A DNA stretch of 64,000 nt from Nonomuraea pusilla (GTDB lineage Bacteria; Actinomycetota; Actinomycetes; Streptosporangiales; Streptosporangiaceae): the NCBI RefSeq assembly GCF_900109355.1, contig NZ_FOBF01000009.1, positions 235,538 through 299,537 of the forward strand. The letters are read 5' to 3'. Shown piece after piece: positions 40,110-49,154 of this stretch. The position numbers and the translations under genes were made by a program. The notes below the pieces were generated by a model, which did no database searches, was not told the origin of the DNA, and saw only the letters and a list, made by a program, of their open reading frames with translations. How positions within the stretch are numbered: position 1 is the first letter of the stretch; each line of letters starts with the position of its first letter.

Positions 40110-41105
40110 GTGGGAAGCGTGAAGGGTGTGAGACGCGTGAGCAACCCCAGGCCCCGCAGGCTGCGCAGGGCCGCGGCGTGGTGCGCGGTGGCGGCCGTGC
40201 TGCTGAGCGGGGCCGGCTTCGCGTACGAGTCGGCGGCCGAGCGCGACGACGCCCGGCGGTACCCGGCCCCCGGCCGGCTGGTCGGCGTCGCCGGTCACCG
40301 GCTCCACCTGCACTGCACCGGCGAGGGATCCCCCACCGTGGTGCTGGAGGCCGGGCTCGCCGAGTCGAGCGTGAGCTGGGCCGGCGTCCAGCGGGCCCTG
40401 TCCGCCCGTGGCCGGGTCTGCTCCTACGACCGGGCGGGCTACGCGTGGAGCGACACGGGGCCGGCGCCGCGCACCGCGTCGCGGGCCGCGGAAGACCTGC
40501 GCGCGCTGCTCGCCGCCGCCGGTGAGCGGGCGCCGTACGTGCTGGTCGCGCACTCCTACGGCGGCCAGGTGGCCCGCCTGTTCGCCGGCCGGTGGCGGGA
40601 CCTCACCGCCGGTCTGGTGCTGATCGACGTCACCGACGAGACCCAGCTCGACGCGCTCGCGATGTCCAGGCCTCTGCTGGCCGCCCAGTTCACCGCGTAC
40701 GGGCTCCTCGCCCGCACCGGCGTGCTCCGCCTCACCGGGGACGCCCTGGCGCCCGGGGACGCGACCGCCGAGGCCCGCGCCGCGGCCCCGGTCGTCTACG
40801 GGGCGAGGAGCATGGCCGCCGCCCGGTCGGAGGCGTGGGCGGCGCTGCGGAGCGCGGCGGAGGTGGCCGCCACGGTCCGCCCAGGAGCGTGGGGCGATCT
40901 GCCGGTGGCGGTCGTCATCCCGTCGGGGCAGCCGGAAGGCGCCGTCGGCCGGGCGAGGTCCCTCGCCGCGCTGTCCACCCGCGGGCGGGTGCTGACCGCT
41001 GCCACGACCGAGCACTACGTGCAGATGCACGAGCCGCGGGTCGTCCTGGGCGCCGTCGGCGAGGTCGTGGACGCGGCCCGCGCGACCCTCCGGAAACGCC
41101 CCTGA
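40110..41105 (+). CDS. Alpha/beta hydrolase, exported or membrane-anchored
   Basis: 331 residues. Basic N-terminus and hydrophobic segment (about 20-38), then an alpha/beta hydrolase: HLHCTGEGSPTVVLEAGL, CSYDRAGYAWSD, nucleophile elbow AHSYGG with Ser149, LIDVTDE, and the catalytic His probably in ATTEHYVQMHEP near 301. The substrate is unknown. It is the only plus-strand gene within the ribosomal supercluster and has its own promoter. Confidence 0.85.
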   Translation: MGSVKGVRRVSNPRPRRLRRAAAWCAVAAVLLSGAGFAYESAAERDDARRYPAPGRLVGVAGHRLHLHCTGEGSPTVVLEAGLAESSVSWAGVQRALSARGRVCSYDRAGYAWSDTGPAPRTASRAAEDLRALLAAAGERAPYVLVAHSYGGQVARLFAGRWRDLTAGLVLIDVTDETQLDALAMSRPLLAAQFTAYGLLARTGVLRLTGDALAPGDATAEARAAAPVVYGARSMAAARSEAWAALRSAAEVAATVRPGAWGDLPVAVVIPSGQPEGAVGRARSLAALSTRGRVLTAATTEHYVQMHEPRVVLGAVGEVVDAARATLRKRP

Positions 41106-41223
41106 GACCCCGCGCGACGCTCCAGGAATACCCCGGAGAGGCCGCGCCACGCTCCTGGACGCCCCTGAGAGGCCGCGGCGGCCTCGGGACCGCCAGGAGG
41201 ACACCGGCCCGCCGGGTCGGGTG

Positions 41224-41640
41224 TCAGGGACGCCGCTTCGGGCCCGCCAGCGTGCTCAGCAGCAGGACGGCGCCCCACGGGCCCATCACCCACAGCGGCC
41301 AGGGATAGATCAGCTCCCCGGAGGTGACGCTGACGATCAGCCAGATCACCCAGTTGATCGCGCTCGCCGCCGCCCAGGTGCCCCAGGCGGCCCGCATGCC
41401 CTGGTGCGTCGCGGGCCTGGCCACCTCGGCGTGAGGCTGCGGTCGCTGGCGCAGGTCGACGTCGGGGAGGTCCGCCGTCAGCTTCGCCAGCTCACCGTAC
41501 GTCCTGCTGGCGTAGACCTGTTCGAGCCGCTCGTTGAACTCCTCCATCGTGATGCGGCCCTGGGCGGTGTGCTCCCGGAGGATGGCGGCGACCCTGTCGC
41601 GGTCGACGTCGGAGGCACGCATCTCGGGGCTGTGCGCCAT
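41224..41640 (-). CDS. DUF1707 and two-helix membrane protein
   Basis: 138 residues. DUF1707 (about 8-60: EMRASDVDRDRVAAILREHTAQGRITMEEFNERLEQVYASRTYGEL) is a SHOCT-like module in actinobacterial envelope proteins. Two hydrophobic segments (about 85-105 and 112-130) follow. GGGAG is 4 nt before the ATG. It starts 17 bp after map and is probably its last co-transcribed gene; role unknown. Confidence 0.9.
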   Translation of the reverse strand: MAHSPEMRASDVDRDRVAAILREHTAQGRITMEEFNERLEQVYASRTYGELAKLTADLPDVDLRQRPQPHAEVARPATHQGMRAAWGTWAAASAINWVIWLIVSVTSGELIYPWPLWVMGPWGAVLLLSTLAGPKRRP

Positions 41641-41657
41641 ACCACCACTCCCGGCGG

Positions 41658-42467
41658 CTAGTTCTGGAGTTGGGCCAGGCGCTCCTCGCCGCCGTCGAGG
41701 GCGGTGAGCACCCAAGGTCCATTATGTGTCACCGCGACGCTGTGCTCGAAGTGCGCGGACGCCTTGCCGTCGACGGTCACGACCGTCCAGTCGTCGGTCA
41801 GGACGCGGGTGCGCTCGGTGCCCAGGTTCACCATCGGCTCGATGGCCAGGCACATGCCCTCCTCCAGCACCGGGCCGCGCCCGGGACGCCCGTGGTTGGC
41901 GATCCACGGGTCCATGTGCATCTCGGTGCCGATGCCGTGGCCGCCGTACTCCGGAGGGATGCCGTAGCGGCCCTGCGAGCGGACGTACCGCTCCACCTCG
42001 TGGCCGATGTCGGACAGGTGGCGGCCCGGCTTCAGCGCGGCGATGCCGCGCCACATGGCCTCCTCGGTCACCCGCATCAGCTCGGTGAGCTTCGGGTCGA
42101 CCTCGCCGACCGGCACCGTGACCGCCGAGTCGCCGTGCCAGCCGTCCAGGATGGCGCCGCAGTCGATGGAGATGACGTCGCCCTCGCGCAGCTTGCGGGC
42201 GTTCGTCGGGATGCCGTGGACGACCTCGTGGTTCACCGAGGCGCAGATCGTCGCAGGGAACCCCTGGTAGCCCTTGAACGACGGGATCGCGCCCTCGTCC
42301 CTGATCGCCTTCTCGGCGATGACGTCGAGGTCGAGCGGCGTCATGCCCGGCTCGACCGAGCGCTTCAGCAGGTCGAGCGTGCGCCCGACCACCAGGCCCG
42401 CCGCGCGCATCTTCTCCAACTGCTCGGCCGACTTGATCTGGATTCCGTGTCTGTTTCGTCTGAACAA
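41658..42467 (-). CDS. map: Methionine aminopeptidase, type I
   Basis: Removes N-terminal Met. 269 residues from a TTG at 42467 (FRRNRHGIQIKSAEQLEKMRAAGLVV). Metal ligands are in SIDCGAILDGWHGDSA, GHGIGTEMHMDP, CLAIEPMVN and HFEHSVAV. The open frame goes to 42542, but the added Gly/Pro residues do not resemble a MAP; a GGGGGG lies 10 nt before the TTG. Start is moderately sure, identity certain. Confidence 0.96.
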   Translation of the reverse strand: MFRRNRHGIQIKSAEQLEKMRAAGLVVGRTLDLLKRSVEPGMTPLDLDVIAEKAIRDEGAIPSFKGYQGFPATICASVNHEVVHGIPTNARKLREGDVISIDCGAILDGWHGDSAVTVPVGEVDPKLTELMRVTEEAMWRGIAALKPGRHLSDIGHEVERYVRSQGRYGIPPEYGGHGIGTEMHMDPWIANHGRPGRGPVLEEGMCLAIEPMVNLGTERTRVLTDDWTVVTVDGKASAHFEHSVAVTHNGPWVLTALDGGEERLAQLQN

Positions 42468-42581
42468 TGTTCCGGCACCCCCCGGGGTCTCAACGGGCGA
42501 CGTGGGAGCCCAATTCCCCCCACAATAGCCGCGAGGTGGCACGGATCACCGTGCCACCTCCGCAGTAGTGCTGCCGGGCCC

Positions 42582-43232
42582 CTAACCGAGGAACGGCCGG
42601 ATCGCCTCCATGGCGCGCTCGGTGACCTCCTCGACCGGCCCCGTCGCGTCGACCCCGACGAGGATGTCCTCGCCCGCGTAGTAGGAGATCAGGGGCGCGG
42701 TCTGCTCCTGGTAGACCTCCAGGCGGTGCCTGACGGTCTCCTCCTTGTCGTCGTCGCGCTGGAACAGGGCGCCGCCGCACGCGTCGCACTTGTCGTCCTT
42801 CTTGTCGTCGAAGTCGACGTGCCAGATGCGGCCGCACTGGCTGCACGTACGGCGGCCGGCGAGCCGCCTGACCACCTCGTCGTCGTCGACGACCAGCTCC
42901 AGGACCAGGTCAAGCGCCTGACCCCAGTCCTTGAGCATCTCGCGCAGGATCTCGGCCTGCGCCACGTTCCTGGGGAAGCCGTCGAGCAGGAAACCGTCCT
43001 GCGCGTCGTCCTCCGAGAGCCGATCGCGGACCATGGCGATGGTCACCTCGTCGGGTACGAGGTCGCCGCGGTCCATGTATGTCTTGGCCAGCTTGCCGAG
43101 CTCCGTGCCGCCCGAGACGTTGGCACGGAAGATGTCACCTGTCGAGATCTTCGGGACGGACAGGTTCGATGCGATGTACTGGGCCTGTGTCCCCTTACCC
43201 GCTCCGGGGGGCCCGACCAGAACGAGACGCAC
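42582..43232 (-). CDS. adk: Adenylate kinase
   Basis: 216 residues. P-loop GPPGAGKGT (7-15), STGDIFRAN, GFLLDGFPRN, and a long LID with zinc Cys (CSQC and CDAC). The GTG start shares one base with the secY stop (TAGTG), so it is translationally coupled to secY. Confidence 0.99.
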   Translation of the reverse strand: MRLVLVGPPGAGKGTQAQYIASNLSVPKISTGDIFRANVSGGTELGKLAKTYMDRGDLVPDEVTIAMVRDRLSEDDAQDGFLLDGFPRNVAQAEILREMLKDWGQALDLVLELVVDDDEVVRRLAGRRTCSQCGRIWHVDFDDKKDDKCDACGGALFQRDDDKEETVRHRLEVYQEQTAPLISYYAGEDILVGVDATGPVEEVTERAMEAIRPFLG

Positions 43233-44536
43233 TACCGCAGGAAGCCTTCGTAGTTACGCTGCTGCAGCTGGCTCTCGATCTGCTTGACCGTGTCCAGGCC
43301 GACACCAACCATGATCAGAATACTCGTCCCTCCGAACGGGAAGTTCTGGCTCGCCCCGGCCACCGCGAGCGCGACGATCGGGATCATGGAGATCAGACCC
43401 AGATAGAGCGCGCCGGGCGCAGTCAGACGGGTGAGCACGAAGTTCAGGTATTCAGCCGTCGGCCGGCCCGGACGGATGCCCGGAATGAACCCACCGTACT
43501 TCTTCATGTTGTCAGCCACTTCAGCGGGGTTGAAAGTGATGGACACGTAGAAGTACGTGAAGAAGATGATCAGCACGAAGAACGTCGCCATGTACACCGG
43601 GTGGTCGCCGCGCACGAGGTAGGTGGAGATCCACCGCACGACCGCGTTGTCGGTGTTCTGGAACAGCGACGTGAGGAGCTGAGGCAGGTAGAGCAGGGAG
43701 GAGGCGAAGATGACCGGGATGATGCCGGCCTGGTTCACCTTGAGCGGGATGTAGGTGGACGTGCCGCCGTACATGCGCCGCCCGACCATCCGCTTGGCGT
43801 ACTGGACGGGGATGCGGCGCTGGGCCTGCTCGACGAAGACCACCGCGGCGATCATGAAGATACCGACCACCATGACGACCGCGAAGGTGAACTTGTTCGC
43901 CTGGAAGATGTTGCTGAGCTCGGAGGGGAAGACCGCGACGACCTGAGTGAAGATCAGAATGGACATGCCGTTGCCGACGCCCCGGTCGGTGACGAGCTCA
44001 CCGAGCCACATGATCACCGACGTGCCGGCCGTCATGATGACGACCATCGTGACGATGCCGAAGATGTTGTCGGGGTCGAGCAGGACAGGCTGCTGGCAGT
44101 TCGGGAACAGCTGCCCGGAGCGGGCCAGCGCGATGAAGGCGGTGGACTGCAGGACACCGAGGCCGATCGTCAGATAACGCGTATACTGCGTGATCTTGGT
44201 CTGGCCCGCCTGGCCTTCCTTCTTCAGCGCCTCGAGGCGCGGGATCACCACGACGAGCAACTGAAGGATGATGCTCGCGGTGATGTACGGCATGATGCCC
44301 AGCGCGAACACCGACAGCTTCAGAAGCGCACCGCCGCTGAAAAGCTGCACCATCCCGTAGATGTTGCCGGTGTCTCCGCTACGGGCCTGGTCGAAACAGG
44401 CGCGGAGATTCTGTACGTGGACTCCCGGAGTCGGAAGAACCGAGCCGAGACGGAACAGCGCGATGATGCCCAGGGTGAAGAGCAACTTCTTGCGCAGGTC
44501 CGGTGTCCGGAACGCCCGGGTAAACGCGGTCAGCAC
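43232..44536 (-). CDS. secY: Preprotein translocase subunit SecY
   Basis: 434 residues, ten membrane segments; channel of the Sec translocon. Contains TPGVHVQNL (plug region), YMVQLFSGGALLKLSVFALGIMPYITASIILQLL, and PGIRPGRPTAEYL in the cytoplasmic loop that contacts ribosome and SecA. GTG start with GGAGGG 3 nt upstream. Confidence 0.99.
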   Translation of the reverse strand: MLTAFTRAFRTPDLRKKLLFTLGIIALFRLGSVLPTPGVHVQNLRACFDQARSGDTGNIYGMVQLFSGGALLKLSVFALGIMPYITASIILQLLVVVIPRLEALKKEGQAGQTKITQYTRYLTIGLGVLQSTAFIALARSGQLFPNCQQPVLLDPDNIFGIVTMVVIMTAGTSVIMWLGELVTDRGVGNGMSILIFTQVVAVFPSELSNIFQANKFTFAVVMVVGIFMIAAVVFVEQAQRRIPVQYAKRMVGRRMYGGTSTYIPLKVNQAGIIPVIFASSLLYLPQLLTSLFQNTDNAVVRWISTYLVRGDHPVYMATFFVLIIFFTYFYVSITFNPAEVADNMKKYGGFIPGIRPGRPTAEYLNFVLTRLTAPGALYLGLISMIPIVALAVAGASQNFPFGGTSILIMVGVGLDTVKQIESQLQQRNYEGFLR

Positions 44537-44659
44537 GGTCCCTCCTGCGCGCCTATATGGCGGTGTGAGTATGCGATGGTGCGGGGATCTGCCATCTGAA
44601 GTCTCAGGTCAAACGAGCGCGACAGAAACCTGCCGTCTCGCGAACTCTAACGCACTACG

Positions 44660-44692
44660 GGCGTGGGGGCCCATTGTCAAAGCCCCCACGCC
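44660..44692 (-). terminator. Hairpin between rplO and secY
   Basis: GGCGTGGGGGC and GCCCCCACGCC form a perfect 11-bp stem with an 11-nt loop, 13 nt after rplO in a 168-bp gap. No T-tract. Probably ends or attenuates the spc transcript before secY. Confidence 0.7.
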
Positions 44693-44704
44693 TCGTAATA
44701 GCTC

Positions 44705-45160
44705 TTACAGCTCGGTAACGGAACCACCCGCGGCCGTGATCTTGTCCTTCGCGGTGCCCGAGAAGGCGTGAGCCTGCACGTTCACCGCGACCGAGATCTC
44801 GCCGGTGCCGAGCACCTTGACGAGCTGGTTCTTACGGACAGCGCCCTTGGCGACCAGCGCCTCGACGGTGACGTCGCCACCCTCGGGGAACAGCTCGCCG
44901 AGCTTGTCCAGGTTGACGACCTGGTAGGTCGTCTTGAACAGCGCGTTGGAGAAGCCCTTGAGCTTCGGCAGACGCCTCTGCAGCGGCACCTGACCACCCT
45001 CGAACCCGAGGTGGACGTTGGTGCGGGCGTGCGTGCCCTTGGTGCCGCGACCGGCGGTCTTGCCCTTGGACGCCTCGCCGCGACCCTTGCGGATCTTGGC
45101 CTTGTTGGCGCCGGGGGCCGGACGCAGGTCGTGAATCTTGAGCGGAGCCTTGTCAGTCAT
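44705..45160 (-). CDS. rplO: 50S ribosomal protein L15
   Basis: 151 residues. GRGEASKGKTAGRGTKGTHARTNV is the Gly/Lys-rich N-terminal extension that threads the 50S; C-terminal globular domain after LPKLKGFSN. Two bp after rpmD. Confidence 0.99.
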   Translation of the reverse strand: MTDKAPLKIHDLRPAPGANKAKIRKGRGEASKGKTAGRGTKGTHARTNVHLGFEGGQVPLQRRLPKLKGFSNALFKTTYQVVNLDKLGELFPEGGDVTVEALVAKGAVRKNQLVKVLGTGEISVAVNVQAHAFSGTAKDKITAAGGSVTEL

Positions 45161-45162
45161 GA

Positions 45163-45345
45163 CTAGTCGACCTCTTCCACCTCGACGAGGTGCGTCACCA
45201 CGGCGACCATCCCGCGAATCTCGGGCCGGTCCTCCTTGACGACGACGTCGCCGATTCGCTTCAGGCCAAGCGAACGCAGCGAGTCACGCTGGTTCTGCTT
45301 GCCACCGATCTTCGAGCGAACCTGAGTGATCTTCAGGCGTGCCAT
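45163..45345 (-). CDS. rpmD: 50S ribosomal protein L30
   Basis: 60 residues: MARLKITQVRSKIGGKQNQRDSLRSLGL. Normal length and position between rpsE and rplO, with 2-bp gaps on both sides. Confidence 0.98.
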   Translation of the reverse strand: MARLKITQVRSKIGGKQNQRDSLRSLGLKRIGDVVVKEDRPEIRGMVAVVTHLVEVEEVD

Positions 45346-45347
45346 GA

Positions 45348-45977
45348 CTAGCTCACCGCCTTAGCGGCCGCGGCCTCGGCGATGCCCTCGCGCTGAGCCT
45401 TGAGCATCCGGGCCGGAGCCACGTCCTCGATCGGCAGGCCACGGCGGGCGGCGATCTCCTCGGGCCGGGAAAGGCCCTTCAGAGCCGCCACGGTGGCGTG
45501 CACGATGTTGATCGGGTTGTCCGAGCCGAGCGACTTGGACAGCACGTCGTGGATGCCGGCGCACTCCAGCACCGCGCGCACCGGGCCACCGGCGATGACG
45601 CCGGTACCGGCCGACGCCGGACGCAGGAAGACGACGCCCGCCGCCTCCTCGCCCTGCACGGTGTGCGGGATCGTGCCCTGGATGCGGGGCACCTTGAAGA
45701 AGTGCTTCTTGGCCTCCTCGACACCCTTGGCGATCGCCGCGGGCACCTCCTTGGCCTTGCCGTATCCGACGCCGACCAGGCCGTTGCCGTCACCGACGAC
45801 GACGAGGGCGGTGAAGCTGAAGCGACGACCACCCTTCACGACCTTGGCCACTCGGTTGATCTTCACTACGCGCTCGATGTACGAGACGCCCTTGTCGGCG
45901 GCGCCACCGCGGCGATCGTCACGACGGTCCCGCCGCTCGCCACCGGTGCCGCCACCGCGACGCGGAGCTGCAGCCAT
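45348..45977 (-). CDS. rpsE: 30S ribosomal protein S5
   Basis: 209 residues; decoding accuracy protein. A Gly/Arg-rich N-terminal extension (RRGGGTGGERRDRRDDRRGG, residues 5-25) precedes the canonical YIERVVKINRVAKVVKGGRRFSFTALVVVGD. DNPINIVHATVAALKGL is the conserved C-terminal site. Confidence 0.99.
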   Translation of the reverse strand: MAAAPRRGGGTGGERRDRRDDRRGGAADKGVSYIERVVKINRVAKVVKGGRRFSFTALVVVGDGNGLVGVGYGKAKEVPAAIAKGVEEAKKHFFKVPRIQGTIPHTVQGEEAAGVVFLRPASAGTGVIAGGPVRAVLECAGIHDVLSKSLGSDNPINIVHATVAALKGLSRPEEIAARRGLPIEDVAPARMLKAQREGIAEAAAAKAVS

Positions 45978-46005
45978 CAGTGGTTCCTCATCTCAACAGT
46001 TGCCA

Positions 46006-46389
46006 TCAGAACTCGAGCCCGCCTTCGCGGGCGCTGTCCGCCAGGGCCGCGATGCGCCCGGCGTAGCGGTTGCCACCGCGGTCGAAGACGACCTTGGTGA
46101 TCCCGGCTTCCTTGGCCCGCTGAGCGAGGAGCTCGCCGACCTTCTTCGCCTTCTCGGTCTTGTCCGCCTCCAGGGTGCGCAGCGAGGCGTCCATGGTGGA
46201 GGCGCTCACCAGCGTGTGGCCGACGGAGTCGTCCACGATCTGGACGAACATGTGACGCGTCGAACGGTTGACGACCAGGCGCGGACGCTCGGTCGTGCCG
46301 ACGATGCTCTTGCGGACACGGCGGTGACGGCGGGCCCGCGAGAGCGTGCGGGCAGCCGTGTGCTTGCTGAACGCAGTCTTCGGAGCCAT
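46006..46389 (-). CDS. rplR: 50S ribosomal protein L18
   Basis: 127-residue 5S rRNA binder; TERPRLVVNRSTRHMFVQIVDD and FDRGGNRYAGRIAALADSAREGGLEF are typical. Follows rplF by 2 bp. Confidence 0.99.
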   Translation of the reverse strand: MAPKTAFSKHTAARTLSRARRHRRVRKSIVGTTERPRLVVNRSTRHMFVQIVDDSVGHTLVSASTMDASLRTLEADKTEKAKKVGELLAQRAKEAGITKVVFDRGGNRYAGRIAALADSAREGGLEF

Positions 46390-46391
46390 GC

Positions 46392-46934
46392 CTACTTACC
46401 AGCCTTTCCGACCTTGCGGCGGATCTGTTCGCCCTGGTAACGCACGCCCTTGCCCTTGTACGGGTCGGGCTTGCGCAACTTGCGGATGTTGGCGGCGACC
46501 TCGCCGACCTTCTGCTTGTCGATGCCGTCGACGTGGAACAGGGTCGGCTTCTCGACGCGGAAGGAGACGCCCTCGGGGGCGTCGACGATGACCGGGTGGC
46601 TGAAGCCCAGCGAGAACTCCAGCTGCGTCGGGCCCTTGGCCTGGACGCGGTAACCGACGCCGACGATCTCCAGGGTCTTGGAGTAGCCCTGCGTGACACC
46701 CTGCACCATGTTGGCGATGAGCGTCCGGGACAGGCCGTGCAGCGCACGCACCTTGTTCTCGTCGTTGGGCCGGGTGACGGCGATGGCGCCGTCCTCGTCG
46801 CGAGCCACAACGATGGGCTCGGCGACCGTGTGGGTGAGCGTGCCCTTCGGGCCCTTGACCTGGACTTCCTGGCCGTCGATCGTGATGTCCACGCCGCTGG
46901 GCACAGGGATGGGCAGCCGTCCGATTCTCGACAT
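46392..46934 (-). CDS. rplF: 50S ribosomal protein L6
   Basis: 180 residues from the ATG at 46934 (MSRIGRLPIPVPSGVDI); two L6 folds, ending PDPYKGKGVRYQGEQIRRKVGK. GGGAGG is 8 nt upstream. The frame to 46988 is open but not part of L6. Confidence 0.99.
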   Translation of the reverse strand: MSRIGRLPIPVPSGVDITIDGQEVQVKGPKGTLTHTVAEPIVVARDEDGAIAVTRPNDENKVRALHGLSRTLIANMVQGVTQGYSKTLEIVGVGYRVQAKGPTQLEFSLGFSHPVIVDAPEGVSFRVEKPTLFHVDGIDKQKVGEVAANIRKLRKPDPYKGKGVRYQGEQIRRKVGKAGK

Positions 46935-46950
46935 GCTGTGTTCCTCCCCT

Positions 46951-47349
46951 CTACCAGACGTAGGCGAGGACTTCCCCGCCCACACCACGCTTGCCGGCCT
47001 GCTTGTCGGTCATGAGACCGGCGGACGTCGAGATGATCGCGACGCCCAGCCCTCCCAGGACTCGGGGCAGGTTGTCCTTCTTCGCATAGACCCGCAGACC
47101 GGGCTTGGAAACCCGGCGCAGGCCCGAGAGCGAGCGCTCACGGCTCGGCCCGAACTTGAGCTCCACCACGAGGTTCTTGCCAACCTTGGCGTCCTCGACG
47201 GTCCAAGCCTGGATGTAGCCCTCCTGCTGGAGGATCTCGGCGATGTGCGCCTTGATCTTCGAGTACGGCATCGACACGCTGTCGTGGTACGCCGCGTTCG
47301 CGTTACGCAGACGCGTGAGCATGTCTGCGATCGGGTCGGTCATCGTCAT
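46951..47349 (-). CDS. rpsH: 30S ribosomal protein S8
   Basis: 132 residues, MTMTDPIADMLTRLRNANAA to GVGGEVLAYVW. The ATG at 47349 has GAGGAAGG 9 nt upstream; a second ATG follows two codons later. The upstream frame to 47460 is a shadow. S8 is a translational repressor of spc genes in enterics. Confidence 0.99.
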   Translation of the reverse strand: MTMTDPIADMLTRLRNANAAYHDSVSMPYSKIKAHIAEILQQEGYIQAWTVEDAKVGKNLVVELKFGPSRERSLSGLRRVSKPGLRVYAKKDNLPRVLGGLGVAIISTSAGLMTDKQAGKRGVGGEVLAYVW

Positions 47350-47490
47350 GGCCAGTGGCCTTCCTCGCCGCGGTTTCCAGTCGGCCAAGCAGCGCTCTGC
47401 CGGTGGACCTTCGGCGCGGTCATGGGGCGCTCCCTCCCGGGAGCCCCCTGGGTTTGACATTTCATATGTGGACGGGCCGGTGGCGCGCCC

Positions 47491-47513
47491 GGGGGCGGCA
47501 CAGGGCCGCCCCC
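47491..47513 (-). terminator. Hairpin between rpsN and rpsH
   Basis: GGGGGCGGC and GCCGCCCCC form a perfect 9-bp stem with a 5-nt loop, 8 nt after the rpsN stop, in a 172-bp gap that is long for this cluster. No T-tract. Confidence 0.65.
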
Positions 47514-47521
47514 AAGACTAA

Positions 47522-47707
47522 CTACCAGCTCGACTTGGTGATGCCGGGCAGCTCGCCCCGGTGCGCCATCTCACGGAAGCACACGCGGCACAGCCCGAAC
47601 TTGCGGTAGACGGCGCGCGGACGGCCGCAGCGCGAGCACCGAGTGTACGCCCGCACCTCGAACTTCTGCTTACGCGCTGCCTTGGCGATCAGCGACTTCT
47701 TCGCCAT
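47522..47707 (-). CDS. rpsN: 30S ribosomal protein S14, zinc type (S14Z)
   Basis: 61 residues; Cys 24, 27, 40 and 43 (RCSRCG, CRVC) form the zinc ribbon of the short S14 form. Actinobacteria often have a zinc-free paralogue elsewhere under Zur control. 2 bp after rplE. Confidence 0.99.
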   Translation of the reverse strand: MAKKSLIAKAARKQKFEVRAYTRCSRCGRPRAVYRKFGLCRVCFREMAHRGELPGITKSSW

Positions 47708-47709
47708 GA

Positions 47710-48285
47710 TCAGGCCTCCTTGAAGGGGAACCCGAGGAGCTTCAGCAGCGCCCGGCCCTGGTCGTCGTTCTTCGCGGTGGTCACGATCGTGATGTCCATG
47801 CCCCGCGGCCGGTCCACCTTGTCCTGGTCGACCTCGTGGAACATGACCTGCTCGGTCAGGCCGAACGTGTAGTTGCCGTTGCCGTCGAACTGCTTCGGCG
47901 ACAGACCGCGGAAGTCACGGATACGGGGCAGGGCCAGCGACAGCAGCCTGTCGAGGAACTCCCACATGCGGTCGCCGCGCAGCGTGACGTGCGCGCCGAT
48001 CGGCATGCCCTCACGCAGCTTGAACTGCGCGATGGACTTGCGGGCCCGGACCACGGCCGGCTTCTGGCCGGTGATCACGGTGAGGTCGCGGACGGCGCCT
48101 TCGATCAGCTTGGAGTCGCGGGCCGCCTCGCCGACACCCATGTTGACCTTGATCTTCACCAGGCCGGGGATCTGCATGACGTTCTCGATGCCGAAGTCCT
48201 CGCGAAGCTTGGCCGCGATCTCCTCGCGGTACTTCGTCTTGAGGCGCGGCGTCGGGCGCTCGGTCTCGGTGGTCGTGGCAGTCAT
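47710..48285 (-). CDS. rplE: 50S ribosomal protein L5
   Basis: 191 residues; 5S rRNA binder. PGLVKIKVNMGVGEAARDSKLIEGA and IRDFRGLSPKQFDGNGNYTFGL are diagnostic. Start overlaps the rplX stop by one base. Confidence 0.99.
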   Translation of the reverse strand: MTATTTETERPTPRLKTKYREEIAAKLREDFGIENVMQIPGLVKIKVNMGVGEAARDSKLIEGAVRDLTVITGQKPAVVRARKSIAQFKLREGMPIGAHVTLRGDRMWEFLDRLLSLALPRIRDFRGLSPKQFDGNGNYTFGLTEQVMFHEVDQDKVDRPRGMDITIVTTAKNDDQGRALLKLLGFPFKEA

Positions 48286-48581
48286 CAGCTGTCCTCACCC
48301 GTCTCGTCGGCCTTCTCGGCCTTCTTCTCGGCGGGCTTGTCGTCCTTGAGCTTCTTCACGTTGCTCACGTGGATCTTGCCCTCCATGGTCTGCACGCCGC
48401 CGGTCTTGGCGCCGCGCGGACCCTGGTGGGTCTCCTTGGAGTGCTTCTTGATCAGGTTGACGCCCTCGACCACCACGCGCTCCTCGGCGGGGTAGGTGGC
48501 GATCACGTGACCCTTGGCGCCCTTGTCCTTGCCCGCGATGACCTTGACCAGGTCACCCTTCTTCACATGCAGCTTCGGCAT
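48285..48581 (-). CDS. rplX: 50S ribosomal protein L24
   Basis: 98 residues; KOW motif in KKGDLVKVIAGKDKGAKGHV. A charged Lys/Glu/Asp tail (about 80-98) is an actinobacterial addition. Its ATG overlaps the rplN stop. Confidence 0.99.
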   Translation of the reverse strand: MPKLHVKKGDLVKVIAGKDKGAKGHVIATYPAEERVVVEGVNLIKKHSKETHQGPRGAKTGGVQTMEGKIHVSNVKKLKDDKPAEKKAEKADETGEDS

Positions 48582-48952
48582 TACAGCACCTCCGGAGCGA
48601 GCGAGATGATGCGCATGAACTTCTTGTCACGCAGCTCGCGGCCGACCGGACCGAAGATACGGGTGCCACGGGGGTCGCCGCTGTCCTTGATGATGACGGC
48701 GGCGTTCTCGTCGAAGCGGATGTAGGAGCCGTCGGGCCGGCGGCGCTCCTTGACCGTGCGGACGACGACGGCCTTGACCACGTCACCCTTCTTGACGCCC
48801 GTGCTGCCGGGGAGGGCGTCCTTGACCGTGGCGACGATGACGTCGCCGATTCCGGCGTAGCGTCGGCCCGAGCCGCCGAGAACGCGGATGCAAAGGATCT
48901 CCTTGGCACCCGTGTTGTCGGCGACCTTGAGCCGCGACTCCTGCTGGATCAC
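48581..48952 (-). CDS. rplN: 50S ribosomal protein L14
   Basis: 123 residues starting at a GTG; MIQQESRLKVADNTGAKEILCIRVLGGSGRRYA to FMRIISLAPEVL is canonical. First gene of the spc block; two hairpins lie between it and rpsQ. Confidence 0.99.
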   Translation of the reverse strand: MIQQESRLKVADNTGAKEILCIRVLGGSGRRYAGIGDVIVATVKDALPGSTGVKKGDVVKAVVVRTVKERRRPDGSYIRFDENAAVIIKDSGDPRGTRIFGPVGRELRDKKFMRIISLAPEVL

Positions 48953-49061
48953 GTTTACTCCTGTTAGTCGCGCCGGTTCTCAGTGGATCTGAGCCTGGCG
49001 GAACCTGCTGTGGTCTTGGTCCCACGGCCACAAACCCCCGAAGGGGATCGCACCGCAGGCG

Positions 49062-49128
49062 ACGCGGGAGCGTGGTGCTCCCGCGTCCTTGGACGCCGTC
49101 ATGGGGGCTGTCCTGAAGGCAGCCCCCA
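49062..49128 (-). terminator. Two hairpins between rpsQ and rplN
   Basis: ACGCGGGAGC / GCTCCCGCGT (49062-49086, 10-bp stem, 5-nt loop) and TGGGGGCTG / CAGCCCCCA (49102-49128, 9-bp stem, 9-nt loop) lie in the 202-bp gap that separates the S10 and spc blocks. No T-tracts. Confidence 0.65.
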
Positions 49129-49154
49129 CGAGGCGCGGCATATCCGAGAAGGAC

